Program-made: the position numbers and the translations under genes
The notes under the pieces: model-generated
What the model saw: only the letters and a program-made list of their open reading frames with translations
The model's database searches: none
Told to the model about the DNA's origin: nothing
Assembly: GCA_052170475.1 (NCBI GenBank)
Contig: JBQNAL010000021.1
Location: 1 to 30,949 of the forward strand
Direction: 5' to 3'
Source of the DNA: CAJPQU01 sp052170475
GTDB taxonomy: Bacteria; Bacillota; Negativicutes; Selenomonadales; Selenomonadaceae
Length of the DNA stretch: 30,949 bases
Shown: one piece after another, positions 1 to 8,113 of the stretch
How the letters are laid out: every line of letters begins with the position of its first letter
Position numbering within the stretch: the first letter of the stretch is position 1

Positions 1-53
1 CTGAATGGGTTCCAAAATGGAACTTTTTGCGTCAATTTATTTTACAACTTACA
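1..53. repeat. 53-bp terminal inverted repeat, left copy (probable IS end)
   Basis: Bases 1-53 are the exact reverse complement of 30896-30948. Identity stops abruptly at base 54, where the sequence becomes GC-rich chromosomal DNA. The inner tip would read TGTAAGTTGTAAAA outward, and the outer part holds a short palindrome, GTTCC-AAAAT-GGAAC (9-23). I infer that this is the terminus of an insertion sequence whose body lies outside the window; I cannot name the IS family. Confidence 0.8.
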
Positions 54-101
54 GGGGCGCGCAGCGGCACGACCGGCGAAAGCCGCGGCAAGCGCGTCCC
101 C

Positions 102-971
102 TCATGCGGCTCGCTTGCGCCATTCTCGTGGGGTGCAGCCAAATTCCCGCAGGAACATGCGATTGAAGTAGCTTTGCTGGGAAAAGCCGCAATCCTGCGC
201 GATCTCCGAAACCGTCTTCGCCGTTTCCGTGAGGAGGCGGCTGCCCATCTCCAAGCGGTAGCTGATGAGAAAATTCACCGGCGATTTCTGCGTGTATTTC
301 CGAAACAGCGCGGTGCATTTCGAGGGGCTGACCACGCCCGCCCGAGCGATGTCCTCCAGCGTGATCTTCTCGCTGTAATGCTCGTAGATGAAGGCGGTCA
401 TGCGCCGCTGGAGCGAGACGTCGTTGTCTAGGGGATGCGGCGCACGGGGGGCGGTGTAGAGCATGTACAGCCGACGAAAGAGGAGGTAGATCATGCCCAC
501 CGCCTCCAATTCAAAGCCGAGCGGCTTTTCCTTGGCGATGCCGGACAGCTCGTCCATCATCTGCTCCATGACTTTAGTCAGGCCGCTTTTCCCCTCGATG
601 CGCACATGGGTGAAGGCGCCGTCGTTGATGACCGGCGCGATGTAGGCGTCGAACACCTTCTTGTTTTGGGAGAGGAGCTCGGGACTGACCGCCAATACCT
701 CCAAGGTGCAGGGGGCAGCATTGGTATTGTAGACCCGGTGGAGTTGCCCGCGGTTGATGAAGCAAAACTCGCCGGGGCTTAAATGGAAATCGGTGTGGTT
801 GACGTGGCAGTGGATATGGCCTTCACGCACGCGGATCAGCTCCACTTGGTTGTGCCAGTGCGCCATTTCCTGCCCTTTGGGCAGGTGCTTCACCACCTTC
901 TCCTCAAAGACCGCCGGGATGTCCCCAAAGGGGTATTTCTTGATTTGAAGCGCATTTTCGTTGCCTGCCAT
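102..971 (-). CDS. AraC-family transcriptional regulator with N-terminal cupin domain
   Basis: The 289-residue protein has the two-part architecture of AraC/XylS regulators. Residues about 10-110 form a cupin-like sensor domain (AHWHNQVELIRVREG, LSPGEFCFINRGQLH). Residues about 185-287 carry the double helix-turn-helix (TLEDIARAGVVSPSKCTALF and VSEIAQDCGFSQQSYFNRMF, ending in the typical FGCTPREWR). The length is usual for the family. The ATG at 971 follows a GAGGAAA ribosome site. The gene is divergent from the dps-like gene across an AT-rich 174-nt gap, so regulating that gene or itself is plausible but not shown. The ligand is unknown. Its 3' end lies about 50 bp from the terminal repeat, so the neighbour beyond it is lost. 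Confidence 0.93.
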   Translation of the reverse strand: MAGNENALQIKKYPFGDIPAVFEEKVVKHLPKGQEMAHWHNQVELIRVREGHIHCHVNHTDFHLSPGEFCFINRGQLHRVYNTNAAPCTLEVLAVSPELLSQNKKVFDAYIAPVINDGAFTHVRIEGKSGLTKVMEQMMDELSGIAKEKPLGFELEAVGMIYLLFRRLYMLYTAPRAPHPLDNDVSLQRRMTAFIYEHYSEKITLEDIARAGVVSPSKCTALFRKYTQKSPVNFLISYRLEMGSRLLTETAKTVSEIAQDCGFSQQSYFNRMFLREFGCTPREWRKRAA

Positions 972-1022
972 GTCGTTTCCTCATTTCTACACAATGAAGT
1001 AAAATACTGCTATTTTTAGGCG

Positions 1023-1062
1023 ATATAATACTATATTTCTTTTATTTTATAGCATATAATAC
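1023..1062. promoter_or_regulatory. Divergent araC/dps promoter region with repeated ATATAATAC
   Basis: This AT-rich spacer contains ATATAATAC twice, at 1023-1031 and 1054-1062, 31 bp apart or about three helical turns. Each copy contains TATAAT. The second (1055-1060) could be the -10 of the dps-like gene, although no good -35 is visible 17 bp upstream. The repeats may be promoter elements, operators for the adjacent AraC protein, or both. This is inference. Confidence 0.35.
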
Positions 1063-1145
1063 AAACATAGTCAATCCCGGACGCAACCAATCGGGAAGTT
1101 CACAAGTAGGATCAACCATAGAAAAAGAAAGCGAGGAAAGAAACA

Positions 1146-1574
1146 ATGGAAAAGAACATGAACGTATTATTGTCGGATTTGGTGGTATTCTATCACAAGC
1201 TCCAGAGCTATCACTGGTATGTGAAGGGGTGCGCGTTCTTCCAGGCGCACGCGAAGCTTGAGGAATACTATGACGCCATCAATGAACAGATCGACGAAGT
1301 GGCCGAGACGGCTCTCATGGCGGGCTTTAAGCCGGTGTCGCGCGTCGCTGACTTCATGGCACTGACGAAGATCAAAGAAGCCTCCGGGGATTATGCGGAG
1401 CCTTGCGAGATCTTCACGGAGGTCTTGAAGGACTTCCAGTATCTCTTAAAGAGCGTGGAGGAGATCAAGGCGGAGGCTGACAAGGCGGATAACTACCTCC
1501 TGTCCGCGAAGATGGACGAGTTCATCGCTGCCTACCGCAAAAATATTTGGATGATTTCGCAGAGCCAGATGTAA
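1146..1574 (+). CDS. dps: Dps-family mini-ferritin (DNA-binding protein from starved cells type)
   Basis: The 142-residue protein belongs to the ferritin-like Dps family, which oxidises Fe(II) with peroxide and stores iron in a 12-mer shell. The ferroxidase spacing is preserved: H23 (in SYHWYVKG), H35, then D50 and E54 in EQIDEVAE. The position corresponding to the usual first Asp is Glu (E39), which is conservative. No Lys-rich N-terminal tail precedes the fold, so DNA binding cannot be assumed. The ATG follows GAGGAAAG with good spacing. An in-frame ATG at codon 5 is a weaker alternative. It is monocistronic, ending at a strong hairpin, and divergent from an AraC regulator. Base composition is less GC-rich than the following genes. 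Confidence 0.92.
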   Translation: MEKNMNVLLSDLVVFYHKLQSYHWYVKGCAFFQAHAKLEEYYDAINEQIDEVAETALMAGFKPVSRVADFMALTKIKEASGDYAEPCEIFTEVLKDFQYLLKSVEEIKAEADKADNYLLSAKMDEFIAAYRKNIWMISQSQM

Positions 1575-1601
1575 GGATATATCGCACAGGTTGCCTCCGT
1601 A

Positions 1602-1639
1602 GAAGAACCCCACAGCGCCACTGCGCTGTGGGGTTCTTC
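1602..1639. terminator. Bidirectional intrinsic terminator
   Basis: A perfect 17-bp stem (1602-1618 with 1623-1639) with a 4-nt loop lies between the converging dps-like gene (+) and the GGDEF gene (-). The outer ends are GAAGAA and TTCTTC, so each strand ends in a short T-rich run, fitting a shared terminator. Confidence 0.85.
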
Positions 1640-1673
1640 GCATGTCGCTGACACGTGTCCTCGCCGGGGTGCG

Positions 1674-3032
1674 TCAGCGGGGGCGTTGGCTGCCCTTATA
1701 GTAGGCTTGCTTTTCTGCGTACATCTTGGCGTCGGCATCGGCGATGATCTGCTGGAGAGAGAGGGTGCCGCCGTCTGCCCACGCATACCCAATGGAGACG
1801 CTCAAATTGTTCACCGAGTGGATGTGATCGACAATTTTTGCCAACCGTTCCTTGAACTGCGCCTCGGGCATGTCGAGGCAGAGAACGACAAATTCATCGC
1901 CGCCGGTGCGGTAGATTTCCTGCTTGCGAAAGAAGAGGGAGATGGCGTCGGCGAGGCGCATGAGGAGCCGATCCCCTGCGCGGTGACCCTGCTGATCGTT
2001 TACGGGCTTCAACCCATTCAGGTCGAAGTAGATGACGCCGACCGGGACGGGGGAGAGGTCGACGGAGCGCTGGATGTCATCGAGATCGCGGATGAAGGCG
2101 TTGCGGTTCGCCACGCCGGTCATGACGTCGGAGTAGCTCGCCTTTTCTAAGAGCTTGCGGTTCTGATCCGCCACCATGGAGGTGGCGATGAAGTAGGAGA
2201 GGGTGAGGAGCATCATGGAGGCGCTGTCCATCTCTTCGGGAGGCAGGTTGGTGACGATCAAAATGCTGACCAAATTGTCGCGGATGAGGATGGGCGCGGC
2301 CACGCAGTTTTTAATCTGCAGCTTTGTCAGGAATGCGTATTCCTCAGGGTAGGTGTCTGCCATGAGGGTGCAGTCGGGAATGAGGATGTTGTTGTGCCGT
2401 GCCAAGGCGTCTTGCCAGCGCTCGATGCTTTTTAGCGGCAGATCTTGATCGGCGCCTTTTCGGCTCTCGATCCCTTGCCGGCACCACTCGTGAGCGCAGT
2501 TCATGGCGCCGCCGTCTACGCTTAGGATGAGGCAGCGATCGGCGCGGAGATAGAGCCCCATGTGCGCGAGCATGAGGTCGAGCGCTTTTTCGAGATCCTG
2601 CTCGGCGTAGAGGATCTGTACCGTTTCGTTGAGGACGGCTTCTGCCTGCAGCGCCGTTTCTAATTCATGGCGGTGCTGGCTGGAGGTGGTGACATCGACG
2701 CACATGATAATCTTCGCTTCATGTCCCTGGTAGCGAAGGGGGGCGTCCAAGACTTTGAAGTATTTTTTTACTTTGTCGTTGAACCGCTCGTTCCCCCCGG
2801 GAGCATCCGATGAGTTGAGCAGGGGGCAATAGGCACAGGGAGCCTGCTGCCCGCGGAGGAGTTCGTAGCAATATTGTTCGGCGATGTCATCTTCCGGCGT
2901 CAGACCTAACAACGTGCGCCCGCTCCGGTTGAGATAGAGGAGGCGGTAGGTGGTGGCGTCCACGATGTGAACCGTTTCCGGCACCGCATCAAAGATGCTG
3001 GCGTCGGTGTATTCCTTTTCTTTATCGCTCAT
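1674..3032 (-). CDS. PAS-GAF-GGDEF diguanylate cyclase
   Basis: The 452-residue soluble protein probably makes cyclic di-GMP. A PAS domain (about 12-115) contains a Cys cluster, C55 and C66-x2-C69. A GAF-like domain spans about 135-290. The GGDEF domain (about 300-452) has an intact signature at 377-381 (RTGGDEF) and YFDLNGLKPVND for metal and GTP binding. The product-inhibition I-site is absent: the RxxD positions hold F368 and Q371. No transmembrane segment is seen. It starts 9 nt after scfB, and its ribosome site (AAGGAAGGA) overlaps the scfB stop, so the two are cotranscribed and probably coupled. The Cys cluster could sense redox state or a metal, which is inference. Confidence 0.93.
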   Translation of the reverse strand: MSDKEKEYTDASIFDAVPETVHIVDATTYRLLYLNRSGRTLLGLTPEDDIAEQYCYELLRGQQAPCAYCPLLNSSDAPGGNERFNDKVKKYFKVLDAPLRYQGHEAKIIMCVDVTTSSQHRHELETALQAEAVLNETVQILYAEQDLEKALDLMLAHMGLYLRADRCLILSVDGGAMNCAHEWCRQGIESRKGADQDLPLKSIERWQDALARHNNILIPDCTLMADTYPEEYAFLTKLQIKNCVAAPILIRDNLVSILIVTNLPPEEMDSASMMLLTLSYFIATSMVADQNRKLLEKASYSDVMTGVANRNAFIRDLDDIQRSVDLSPVPVGVIYFDLNGLKPVNDQQGHRAGDRLLMRLADAISLFFRKQEIYRTGGDEFVVLCLDMPEAQFKERLAKIVDHIHSVNNLSVSIGYAWADGGTLSLQQIIADADAKMYAEKQAYYKGSQRPR

Positions 3033-3041
3033 CGTGTGTAC

Positions 3042-4403
3042 TTATCCTTCCTTTTCCAGCGCCAAGGCGGCTTGGATCATGATGGCACATTCCAATCGCT
3101 TTTTCTGGATGGCGCAGCCGACTTCGTACGGTTCGCGGATGTCGCCGTGAAAGAGGTCGGCGTTGGCGTGACAGCCGCCGCTGCAAAAGAAGCGCGCCCA
3201 GCAGTTGCGACATTTCGGCTTGTTGAGGACGTGAGAGTCCCGAAAGTAGGGGGGGATCTCGGGGGCGGTGACGCCCGTGAAGACGGAGCCGAGGCGGTAG
3301 CGATCCCGCCCGACGAACTGGTGGCAGGGATAGAGGTCGCCGTTGGCCGCCACGGCGTAGTATTCGTGTCCCGCGCCACAGCCGGACAGGCGCTTTGCCA
3401 CGCAGGGGCCGTTGGAGAGATCCATGTTGAAGTGGAAGAAGAAGAAGCCGTTCCCCGCGCGGCGGCGCGCCATGTAGGCCGCGGCCAGACGGTCATACTC
3501 CGCATAGACGCGGGGCAGGTCCTCTTCCTCGATGGCGTAGGGGGCGTCTTTTGCGACGACCGGCTCCATGGAGAGGATGTCAAAGCCCGCGTCGTGCATG
3601 GCCAGAACGTCGTCGGTGAAGTCTAAGTCGTACTTCGTGTACGTGCCTCGGAGGTAGTAGTTTTCGCCGCGGCGCGCCGTCACGGTGCGCTGAAAGTTCG
3701 GCAGGACGCGGTCGTAGGTGCCGCGCCCAGAGGCGTCGGGTCGCATTCGGTCATGGACTTCGCGCCGCCCGTCGAGGCTTAAGACGAGGCTGATGTGATT
3801 GTCGTCTAAAAATTTCTGATTTTTCTCATTTAAGAGCAGCCCGTTGGTCGTGAGGGTCAGCTTGAACTTCTTTCCTGTTTCCCGCTCTCTCTTTCGGACG
3901 TAGGCGGTGACGTGCTCTACGACCGGCATATTCACCAAGGGCTCGCCGCCGAAGAAGTCCACCTCGCAGTGGATGCGCGAGCCGCTCCCCGCGATGATGT
4001 AATCGATGGCGGCTTCCCCGACTTCCTTCGTCATGAGCTTTCGGCCGCCGCCGTATTCTCCGGTGTCGCCAAAGCAGTATTTACATCGGAGGTTGCAGTC
4101 GTGCGCGACCATGAGGCACATGGATTTTACGAGTCCCGCCTCCGCGAAGGTGGGGGGGACGTCGATGTCCGGGGCGAAGAGCTGCCCCGCCGCCATGAGG
4201 GCGTGAAGCTCTTCTATGGCTTCGTCAATGTCCGCCTTTGGGTAGCGCCCCGCCATGGCGGCGCGGGTCTCCTCATCGTTTTCGCCGGAAAAGATGTCCA
4301 TGATGTCGTAGATCATGTCGTCGATGACGTGTACGGCACCGCTGTTGATGTCGAGCAAAAGGCACAGCTCGCCCTGCTTAAATTTATGAATCTTATCCCG
4401 CAT
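3042..4403 (-). CDS. scfB: SCIFF (ranthipeptide) radical SAM/SPASM maturase
   Basis: The 453-residue radical SAM enzyme installs sulfur-to-carbon thioether crosslinks in the SCIFF peptide. An N-terminal peptide-recognition (RRE/PqqD-like) region occupies about 1-85. The SAM [4Fe-4S] motif is C103-x3-C107-x2-C110 followed by FGDTG. FFGGEPL is the SAM-binding GGE motif. The C-terminal SPASM region supplies further cluster cysteines (PCHQF, KCRNCWARFFCSGGC, GC). The precursor gene scfA lies 95 nt upstream on the same strand, separated by an intrinsic terminator, so expression probably depends on read-through. The start follows AAGGAGG. Family identity is firm because maturase and canonical peptide occur together. 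The crosslink class is taken from known ScfB enzymes. Confidence 0.95.
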   Translation of the reverse strand: MRDKIHKFKQGELCLLLDINSGAVHVIDDMIYDIMDIFSGENDEETRAAMAGRYPKADIDEAIEELHALMAAGQLFAPDIDVPPTFAEAGLVKSMCLMVAHDCNLRCKYCFGDTGEYGGGRKLMTKEVGEAAIDYIIAGSGSRIHCEVDFFGGEPLVNMPVVEHVTAYVRKRERETGKKFKLTLTTNGLLLNEKNQKFLDDNHISLVLSLDGRREVHDRMRPDASGRGTYDRVLPNFQRTVTARRGENYYLRGTYTKYDLDFTDDVLAMHDAGFDILSMEPVVAKDAPYAIEEEDLPRVYAEYDRLAAAYMARRRAGNGFFFFHFNMDLSNGPCVAKRLSGCGAGHEYYAVAANGDLYPCHQFVGRDRYRLGSVFTGVTAPEIPPYFRDSHVLNKPKCRNCWARFFCSGGCHANADLFHGDIREPYEVGCAIQKKRLECAIMIQAALALEKEG

Positions 4404-4460
4404 ATGGCCTCCTTGTCGTCGCTTTCGCCCGGCCGGCGGTGGATGTTTTCCCGAAAATAA

Positions 4461-4489
4461 AAAAGTGCTGCCGAGGGGGCAACACTTTT
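4461..4489 (-). terminator. Intrinsic terminator between scfA and scfB
   Basis: On the minus strand a 12-bp stem with one G-U pair (4478-4489 with 4461-4472) and a 5-nt loop is followed by TTTTTTATTTT (to 4454). It sits just after the scfA stop and before scfB, the usual way to make abundant precursor and little maturase. No separate scfB promoter is evident. Confidence 0.88.
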
Positions 4490-4498
4490 CCGTCCGGC

Positions 4499-4636
4499 TT
4501 ACTTTTCACAGACCTGATTGCCAACCGTACAGGATGTTTTGCAGGCCGACTGGCAGGATGCTTGGCACTCCCCGCAGCCGCCTTTGTGTACGGTACTCTG
4601 GAGCGTGGGCTTGTTCACGGTCTTGATGTGTTTCAT
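4499..4636 (-). CDS. scfA: SCIFF ranthipeptide precursor (six cysteines in forty-five residues)
   Basis: This small gene encodes exactly 45 residues beginning MKHIKT. Six cysteines lie at 21, 24, 28, 32, 36 and 43 within the near-invariant core KGGCGECQASCQSACKTSC, followed by TVGNQ. It is the substrate of the adjacent radical SAM maturase, which forms thioether links from Cys to alpha or gamma carbons. The first 20 residues act as leader. The ATG follows AAGGGGGT at proper spacing, and a good promoter lies 47 to 75 nt upstream. SCIFF peptides are highly conserved in clostridia and relatives. A signalling role has been proposed there but is not evident from sequence. Confidence 0.97.
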   Translation of the reverse strand: MKHIKTVNKPTLQSTVHKGGCGECQASCQSACKTSCTVGNQVCEK

Positions 4637-4682
4637 CGTCTGACCCCCTTTATGAAACGTCTCCTATGCATGATTTGCTCTT

Positions 4683-4711
4683 ATTCTACTCCTTTTTTCC
4701 TATTCGCGCAA
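4683..4711 (-). promoter_or_regulatory. Promoter of scfA
   Basis: On the minus strand TTGCGC (4706-4711) and TAGAAT (4683-4688) are separated by 17 bp. The start codon of scfA is 46 nt downstream of the -10 element. The promoter lies immediately after the stop of the exported-protein gene. Confidence 0.65.
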
Positions 4712-4714
4712 GGG

Positions 4715-6229
4715 TCATTTCGCGTCTGCGGGCAGGAGGATGAGGCGTGCGGGGAGGTTCGAGGCGCCCGGGGGGGAGAGTTCAAAGGTGATCCCGGCGG
4801 TCTTTCGGTAGGCGCCTAGCTCGGTAATCGCCGCTGCCGCGTCTAAGAGGGGGACGTCGCCGCGCATGGGGACGGTGTCCGCTACGTCGTGGCCGAAGAA
4901 GGGAAGGGAGAGGGGGGTGGGGACGACGCGCCACGCGGGCTCTTCTGCCGACGTTACGCGCATGACGCCGGCGTAGACGCCGCCGATGGGGTTGAGGAGG
5001 GCGCGCACCGGCTTTTTCCCTTGGATGGGGACTTCCACGCGATAGAGGATACCGTAGTTGCCAAAGTTCGTGACGAGACTGCCGTCGGTGGCGTCGATGC
5101 CGGTGCAAAAGCGGTCGGTGTCGTTGTCTCCGATGGTCAAGTAGACGGCGCCGTCTCTGGCCGGGTCATAGGGGGCGCGGGCGCGGATGGTGCGGTTCAT
5201 GCCGGCAAAGGTGCCGCGCAGTCGATGCTCGTCCTTCGGGAGAAGGGGAGCGGATTTGAGGTAGAGGAAGGGATCCGCCTTGGCGGGCGCCATCAGCACC
5301 CAAAGGCGGATGGAGGCGGTCGAAGAGAAGTCGGCGACGCCGTAGATGAGGGATTCCGGCGCGAGGGTGATCTTGTTGAGTTCCGCCATGAGGAGCCGCC
5401 GCTCTCTCGGCTTCAGGGTGAAGGATTCCGACTTTTGCTCGAGGGAAAAGTAGGCGGCTTGGGTCGCTTTCCCCACGGCCAAGTAGTCTTCGCTTGGCTG
5501 CGAGAGCCCCCGGCGCGTGATTTCGACGGTGCTTGGGCGGCCGCTCGTATTTTCCACGAGGAGGAGGACTTTGACGGGCTGTTTCGTCTGGTTGAGGTGA
5601 TAAAAGAGGATCCGCGCTGCGCCGGACACTTCGTCGGTGTAGAGGATGCCGGGGCGATCTACGTACTCCGGGCTGTCGGAGAAGAGAAGCGTGCCGCCGT
5701 CGTCGGTGACGTCCGCCGCCCACGCTTTCATGGGAATGGCGGTGCGACTTTGGGGCGCGGGCTTCACTTCTGCGGGGGGCGGCTCCGCTTTTCCGCGCAG
5801 CCGGTCGAGGTAGCGGCGGAGACTGATCTCGTCGTCCGATTTCGGTGCGGGCTTTGGCGTGCGCTCTGCGGCAGGAGCGGCTTCGGCAGGCACAGAGCCG
5901 CCGCTTTCCGGCGACGGCGACGGCGCGTGAGCGTCCTCGCGGATGGCTTCCGTGCGCTCGGCGGATCGCTCCGCCGGGCGGCTTTCGCCCTCGGCTTCGC
6001 CCTCATGGCGCACGCCGGGCGCGTCGGAGGAAGGCACGGCGTCGCTTTTTTTCTGGGGCGGGACATTCGTCTCGAGCGGAGGGGCGGGGCGATTATTTTT
6101 TGCTTCGGCGAGCTGGCGCACCGCCCGCGCTTCATCAGCACGTCTTTCCGCTAAGTGGCGCGCTTCGCTTTGGCTGCTTCCGAAGAGGCACGCTGCCGCC
6201 AAAAAGGCGGCGCATTGTTTTATCGTCAT
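4715..6229 (-). CDS. Exported protein of unknown function with Pro/Ala/Glu-rich linker
   Basis: The 504-residue protein begins with a signal peptide (about 1-23, hydrophobic run AAFLAAACLFGSS, likely cleavage after SEA). Residues about 25-150 are charged and Pro/Ala/Glu-rich with no predicted fold. About 165-500 form a globular region without a motif I recognise; it holds PVKVLLLVENTSGRPSTVEITR, which resembles a beta-sandwich strand pattern. I see no catalytic signature. It follows the NodB deacetylase by 78 nt on the same strand, suggesting an envelope role. The ribosome site AAGGGAG is a few bases before the ATG. A long antisense frame inside it is a GC artefact. Confidence 0.75.
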   Translation of the reverse strand: MTIKQCAAFLAAACLFGSSQSEARHLAERRADEARAVRQLAEAKNNRPAPPLETNVPPQKKSDAVPSSDAPGVRHEGEAEGESRPAERSAERTEAIREDAHAPSPSPESGGSVPAEAAPAAERTPKPAPKSDDEISLRRYLDRLRGKAEPPPAEVKPAPQSRTAIPMKAWAADVTDDGGTLLFSDSPEYVDRPGILYTDEVSGAARILFYHLNQTKQPVKVLLLVENTSGRPSTVEITRRGLSQPSEDYLAVGKATQAAYFSLEQKSESFTLKPRERRLLMAELNKITLAPESLIYGVADFSSTASIRLWVLMAPAKADPFLYLKSAPLLPKDEHRLRGTFAGMNRTIRARAPYDPARDGAVYLTIGDNDTDRFCTGIDATDGSLVTNFGNYGILYRVEVPIQGKKPVRALLNPIGGVYAGVMRVTSAEEPAWRVVPTPLSLPFFGHDVADTVPMRGDVPLLDAAAAITELGAYRKTAGITFELSPPGASNLPARLILLPADAK

Positions 6230-6307
6230 GGAGGTTCTCCCTTCGCATTTCTTCTCGGTGGATGGGTGGCGGCGTGGGCAGGGGCGCGGCGTGCGATGGC
6301 GGAGCCG

Positions 6308-7138
6308 TCATTCGCGGTGCGACCACAGGCCGAGACGGGCGCAGAGGGCGGCTTTGTAAAGGCGCAGGCGAAATTCCGTCAGCCCCCACTTGGGGCGGGG
6401 AATATTGAGCCGCTGGAGAAGGTAGGGGTTCGTCGATAGGGTATTGAGCCCCGGATCGCCCGTTACCGCCGCTAAGTAGTCGTTCTGTTTCAGAAGGGCG
6501 AGGAGGTAGTCTTCGTATTTGCCGTTGGGATAGGAAAAGCCGAAGATGCCGGGCACGCCGTTCCACTCCATGATGAGCTTCGAGACGCGCAGTTCGTTGT
6601 CCGCCTCGGCCGGTGGCATCTCGGTCAGGGGGATGTGGTTCGCGGTGTGGCTGCCGATCTCGATGCCCCGCTTTTGCATATCTTTGAGGGCGTTCCAGCT
6701 GAGGTAGCCCGGGCGGCCGATGTTGTTCGTCACCATGAAGACGGTGCCTTTCATGCCCCGCTCTTCCAAGATGGGGAGCATGTCGGTGTAGTTGTCGATG
6801 TAGCCATCGTCAAAGGTGAGGATGAGGGGCTTTTCCGGCAGGGTTTCTTTTCCCTTTTTCGCCCGCAAAAAGTCCACCAAGGAAATGGTCGTATAGCCAC
6901 GGGCTAAGAGTTCGTCCATTTGGGCGGCAAATTCCGCCGGGGGAACGGTGTAGGCGTCGTGGCTCCAGTCGTTGATCTTGTGGTATTCCAAGATGAGGAC
7001 GCCCTCGGGGGGAAAGAGGACGACGGAGGCGAAAAGCCCCGCGACGCCCAAAAGGAGAAGAAAGAGTGCGATGGCGCACCGCCGCCTCCATCCGCCGCTC
7101 GCGCCGTGCCGCGTGGCGGCGTGGCTGTATCCATTCAC
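6308..7138 (-). CDS. Membrane-anchored polysaccharide deacetylase (CE4/NodB domain)
   Basis: The 276-residue protein has an N-terminal signal anchor (about 21-42) followed by a carbohydrate esterase 4 domain. Motif 1 is TFDDGY (108-113), giving the catalytic base and metal Asp. Motif 2 is SHTANH (163-168), giving the two metal His residues. FSYPNGKY occupies the motif 3 position in divergent form. Such enzymes remove N-acetyl groups from peptidoglycan or surface glycans outside the membrane; the substrate is unknown. The start is GTG at 7138 with no strong ribosome site next to it (GAGGAAG is about 20 nt away). It begins 11 nt after whiA, so coupling to that gene is likely. Confidence 0.9.
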   Translation of the reverse strand: MNGYSHAATRHGASGGWRRRCAIALFLLLLGVAGLFASVVLFPPEGVLILEYHKINDWSHDAYTVPPAEFAAQMDELLARGYTTISLVDFLRAKKGKETLPEKPLILTFDDGYIDNYTDMLPILEERGMKGTVFMVTNNIGRPGYLSWNALKDMQKRGIEIGSHTANHIPLTEMPPAEADNELRVSKLIMEWNGVPGIFGFSYPNGKYEDYLLALLKQNDYLAAVTGDPGLNTLSTNPYLLQRLNIPRPKWGLTEFRLRLYKAALCARLGLWSHRE

Positions 7139-7149
7139 GTAGAGCTTGT

Positions 7150-8082
7150 TCAGTGTTCTTCCTCCTCTGTGGCAAAGGCGGCGATGCGCCGCAGCCGATG
7201 ATTGACGCCGGAGCGGCCGATCCCTAAGAGCGCAGCCAGCTCCGACAGGGTGGCCGCAGGGTTCTCCAGCCGGGCGAGGGCGGTCTCTTGGAGCGGGGGC
7301 GCGAGCAGAGCGAGCCTTCCCGCGTCCTTTAGGCGGCGGATCTCGGCGATGCGCTGCGCGGCCGCAGCCGCCGTCTTGTTGATGTTGGCCGTCTCACAGT
7401 TGACCAGGCGGTTCACCTGATTGCGGACTTCTTTGACGTTGCGCGCCACTTCAAAGGCTTTGACCGCCTCGTCGGCTTCCATGAGCGCCAAGAAATCGGC
7501 GATGGCGTCCCCTTCTTTCAGGTAGATGACGTAGGCGTCCTTTCGCTCGGTGATGCCGACGGGAAGCCCCATCTTTTTTAGGAGGCTCTCTAAGAGGTCG
7601 GCGATCTGATAATGGCCGGTGACAAATTCTAAGTGACAGGCGGCGGCGGGGCGATTGATGCTGCCGCCGCCCAAAAAAGCGCCGCGCAGGTAGGCGATCC
7701 GACAGCAGGCACGCCTAAGGAGCGCACCGCCGTGGGCGGCCTTCGTCATGGCGTCCGGGGTCAGCCCCAAGGCGGCTAAGAGCGGGGCGACTTTGGGCGC
7801 GGGCTTCACCCGGATGAGGTAGCTGTTGTTCTTCTTGAGACGGCGGTAGCGGCGCACCGCGACTTCCGTGTCCTCAATGCCTTCTTCCTTGAGGAAAGTC
7901 AGCACTTTCCGTGCCACCGCCGCGTTCTCCGTGGCAAAGGAGAGGCCGAGCGCGCCCAAAGGCCCCAAGGTCATGGCCGCGCCGAGGCGCAGGAGTCCCG
8001 CCATTTCCGCCCGACGGCAGCAGGGGCGCTGATAGGTCAGGTGAGCCACTTCGTTTTTTACATCCGCCGCAAAAGACGTCAT
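7150..8082 (-). CDS. whiA: WhiA, DNA-binding regulator
   Basis: The 310-residue protein matches WhiA, which combines a LAGLIDADG-homing-endonuclease-like domain without catalytic acids (about 80-205, LRGAFLGGGSI) and a C-terminal helix-turn-helix (about 225-305, ending LSELAALLGIGRSGVNHRLRRI). The N-terminal FAADVKNEVAHL and NCETANINKTAAAAAQRIAEI are characteristic. In Firmicutes WhiA affects cell division and chromosome segregation. In Actinobacteria it controls sporulation septation. The order rapZ-yvcK-whiA is the conserved Gram-positive cluster. The ATG follows AGAGGAGA. It is close behind yvcK and is part of the same operon. Confidence 0.97.
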   Translation of the reverse strand: MTSFAADVKNEVAHLTYQRPCCRRAEMAGLLRLGAAMTLGPLGALGLSFATENAAVARKVLTFLKEEGIEDTEVAVRRYRRLKKNNSYLIRVKPAPKVAPLLAALGLTPDAMTKAAHGGALLRRACCRIAYLRGAFLGGGSINRPAAACHLEFVTGHYQIADLLESLLKKMGLPVGITERKDAYVIYLKEGDAIADFLALMEADEAVKAFEVARNVKEVRNQVNRLVNCETANINKTAAAAAQRIAEIRRLKDAGRLALLAPPLQETALARLENPAATLSELAALLGIGRSGVNHRLRRIAAFATEEEEH

Positions 8083-8113
8083 GGATGTCTCGTCTCCTCT
8101 TCGTGCGTAGGGG

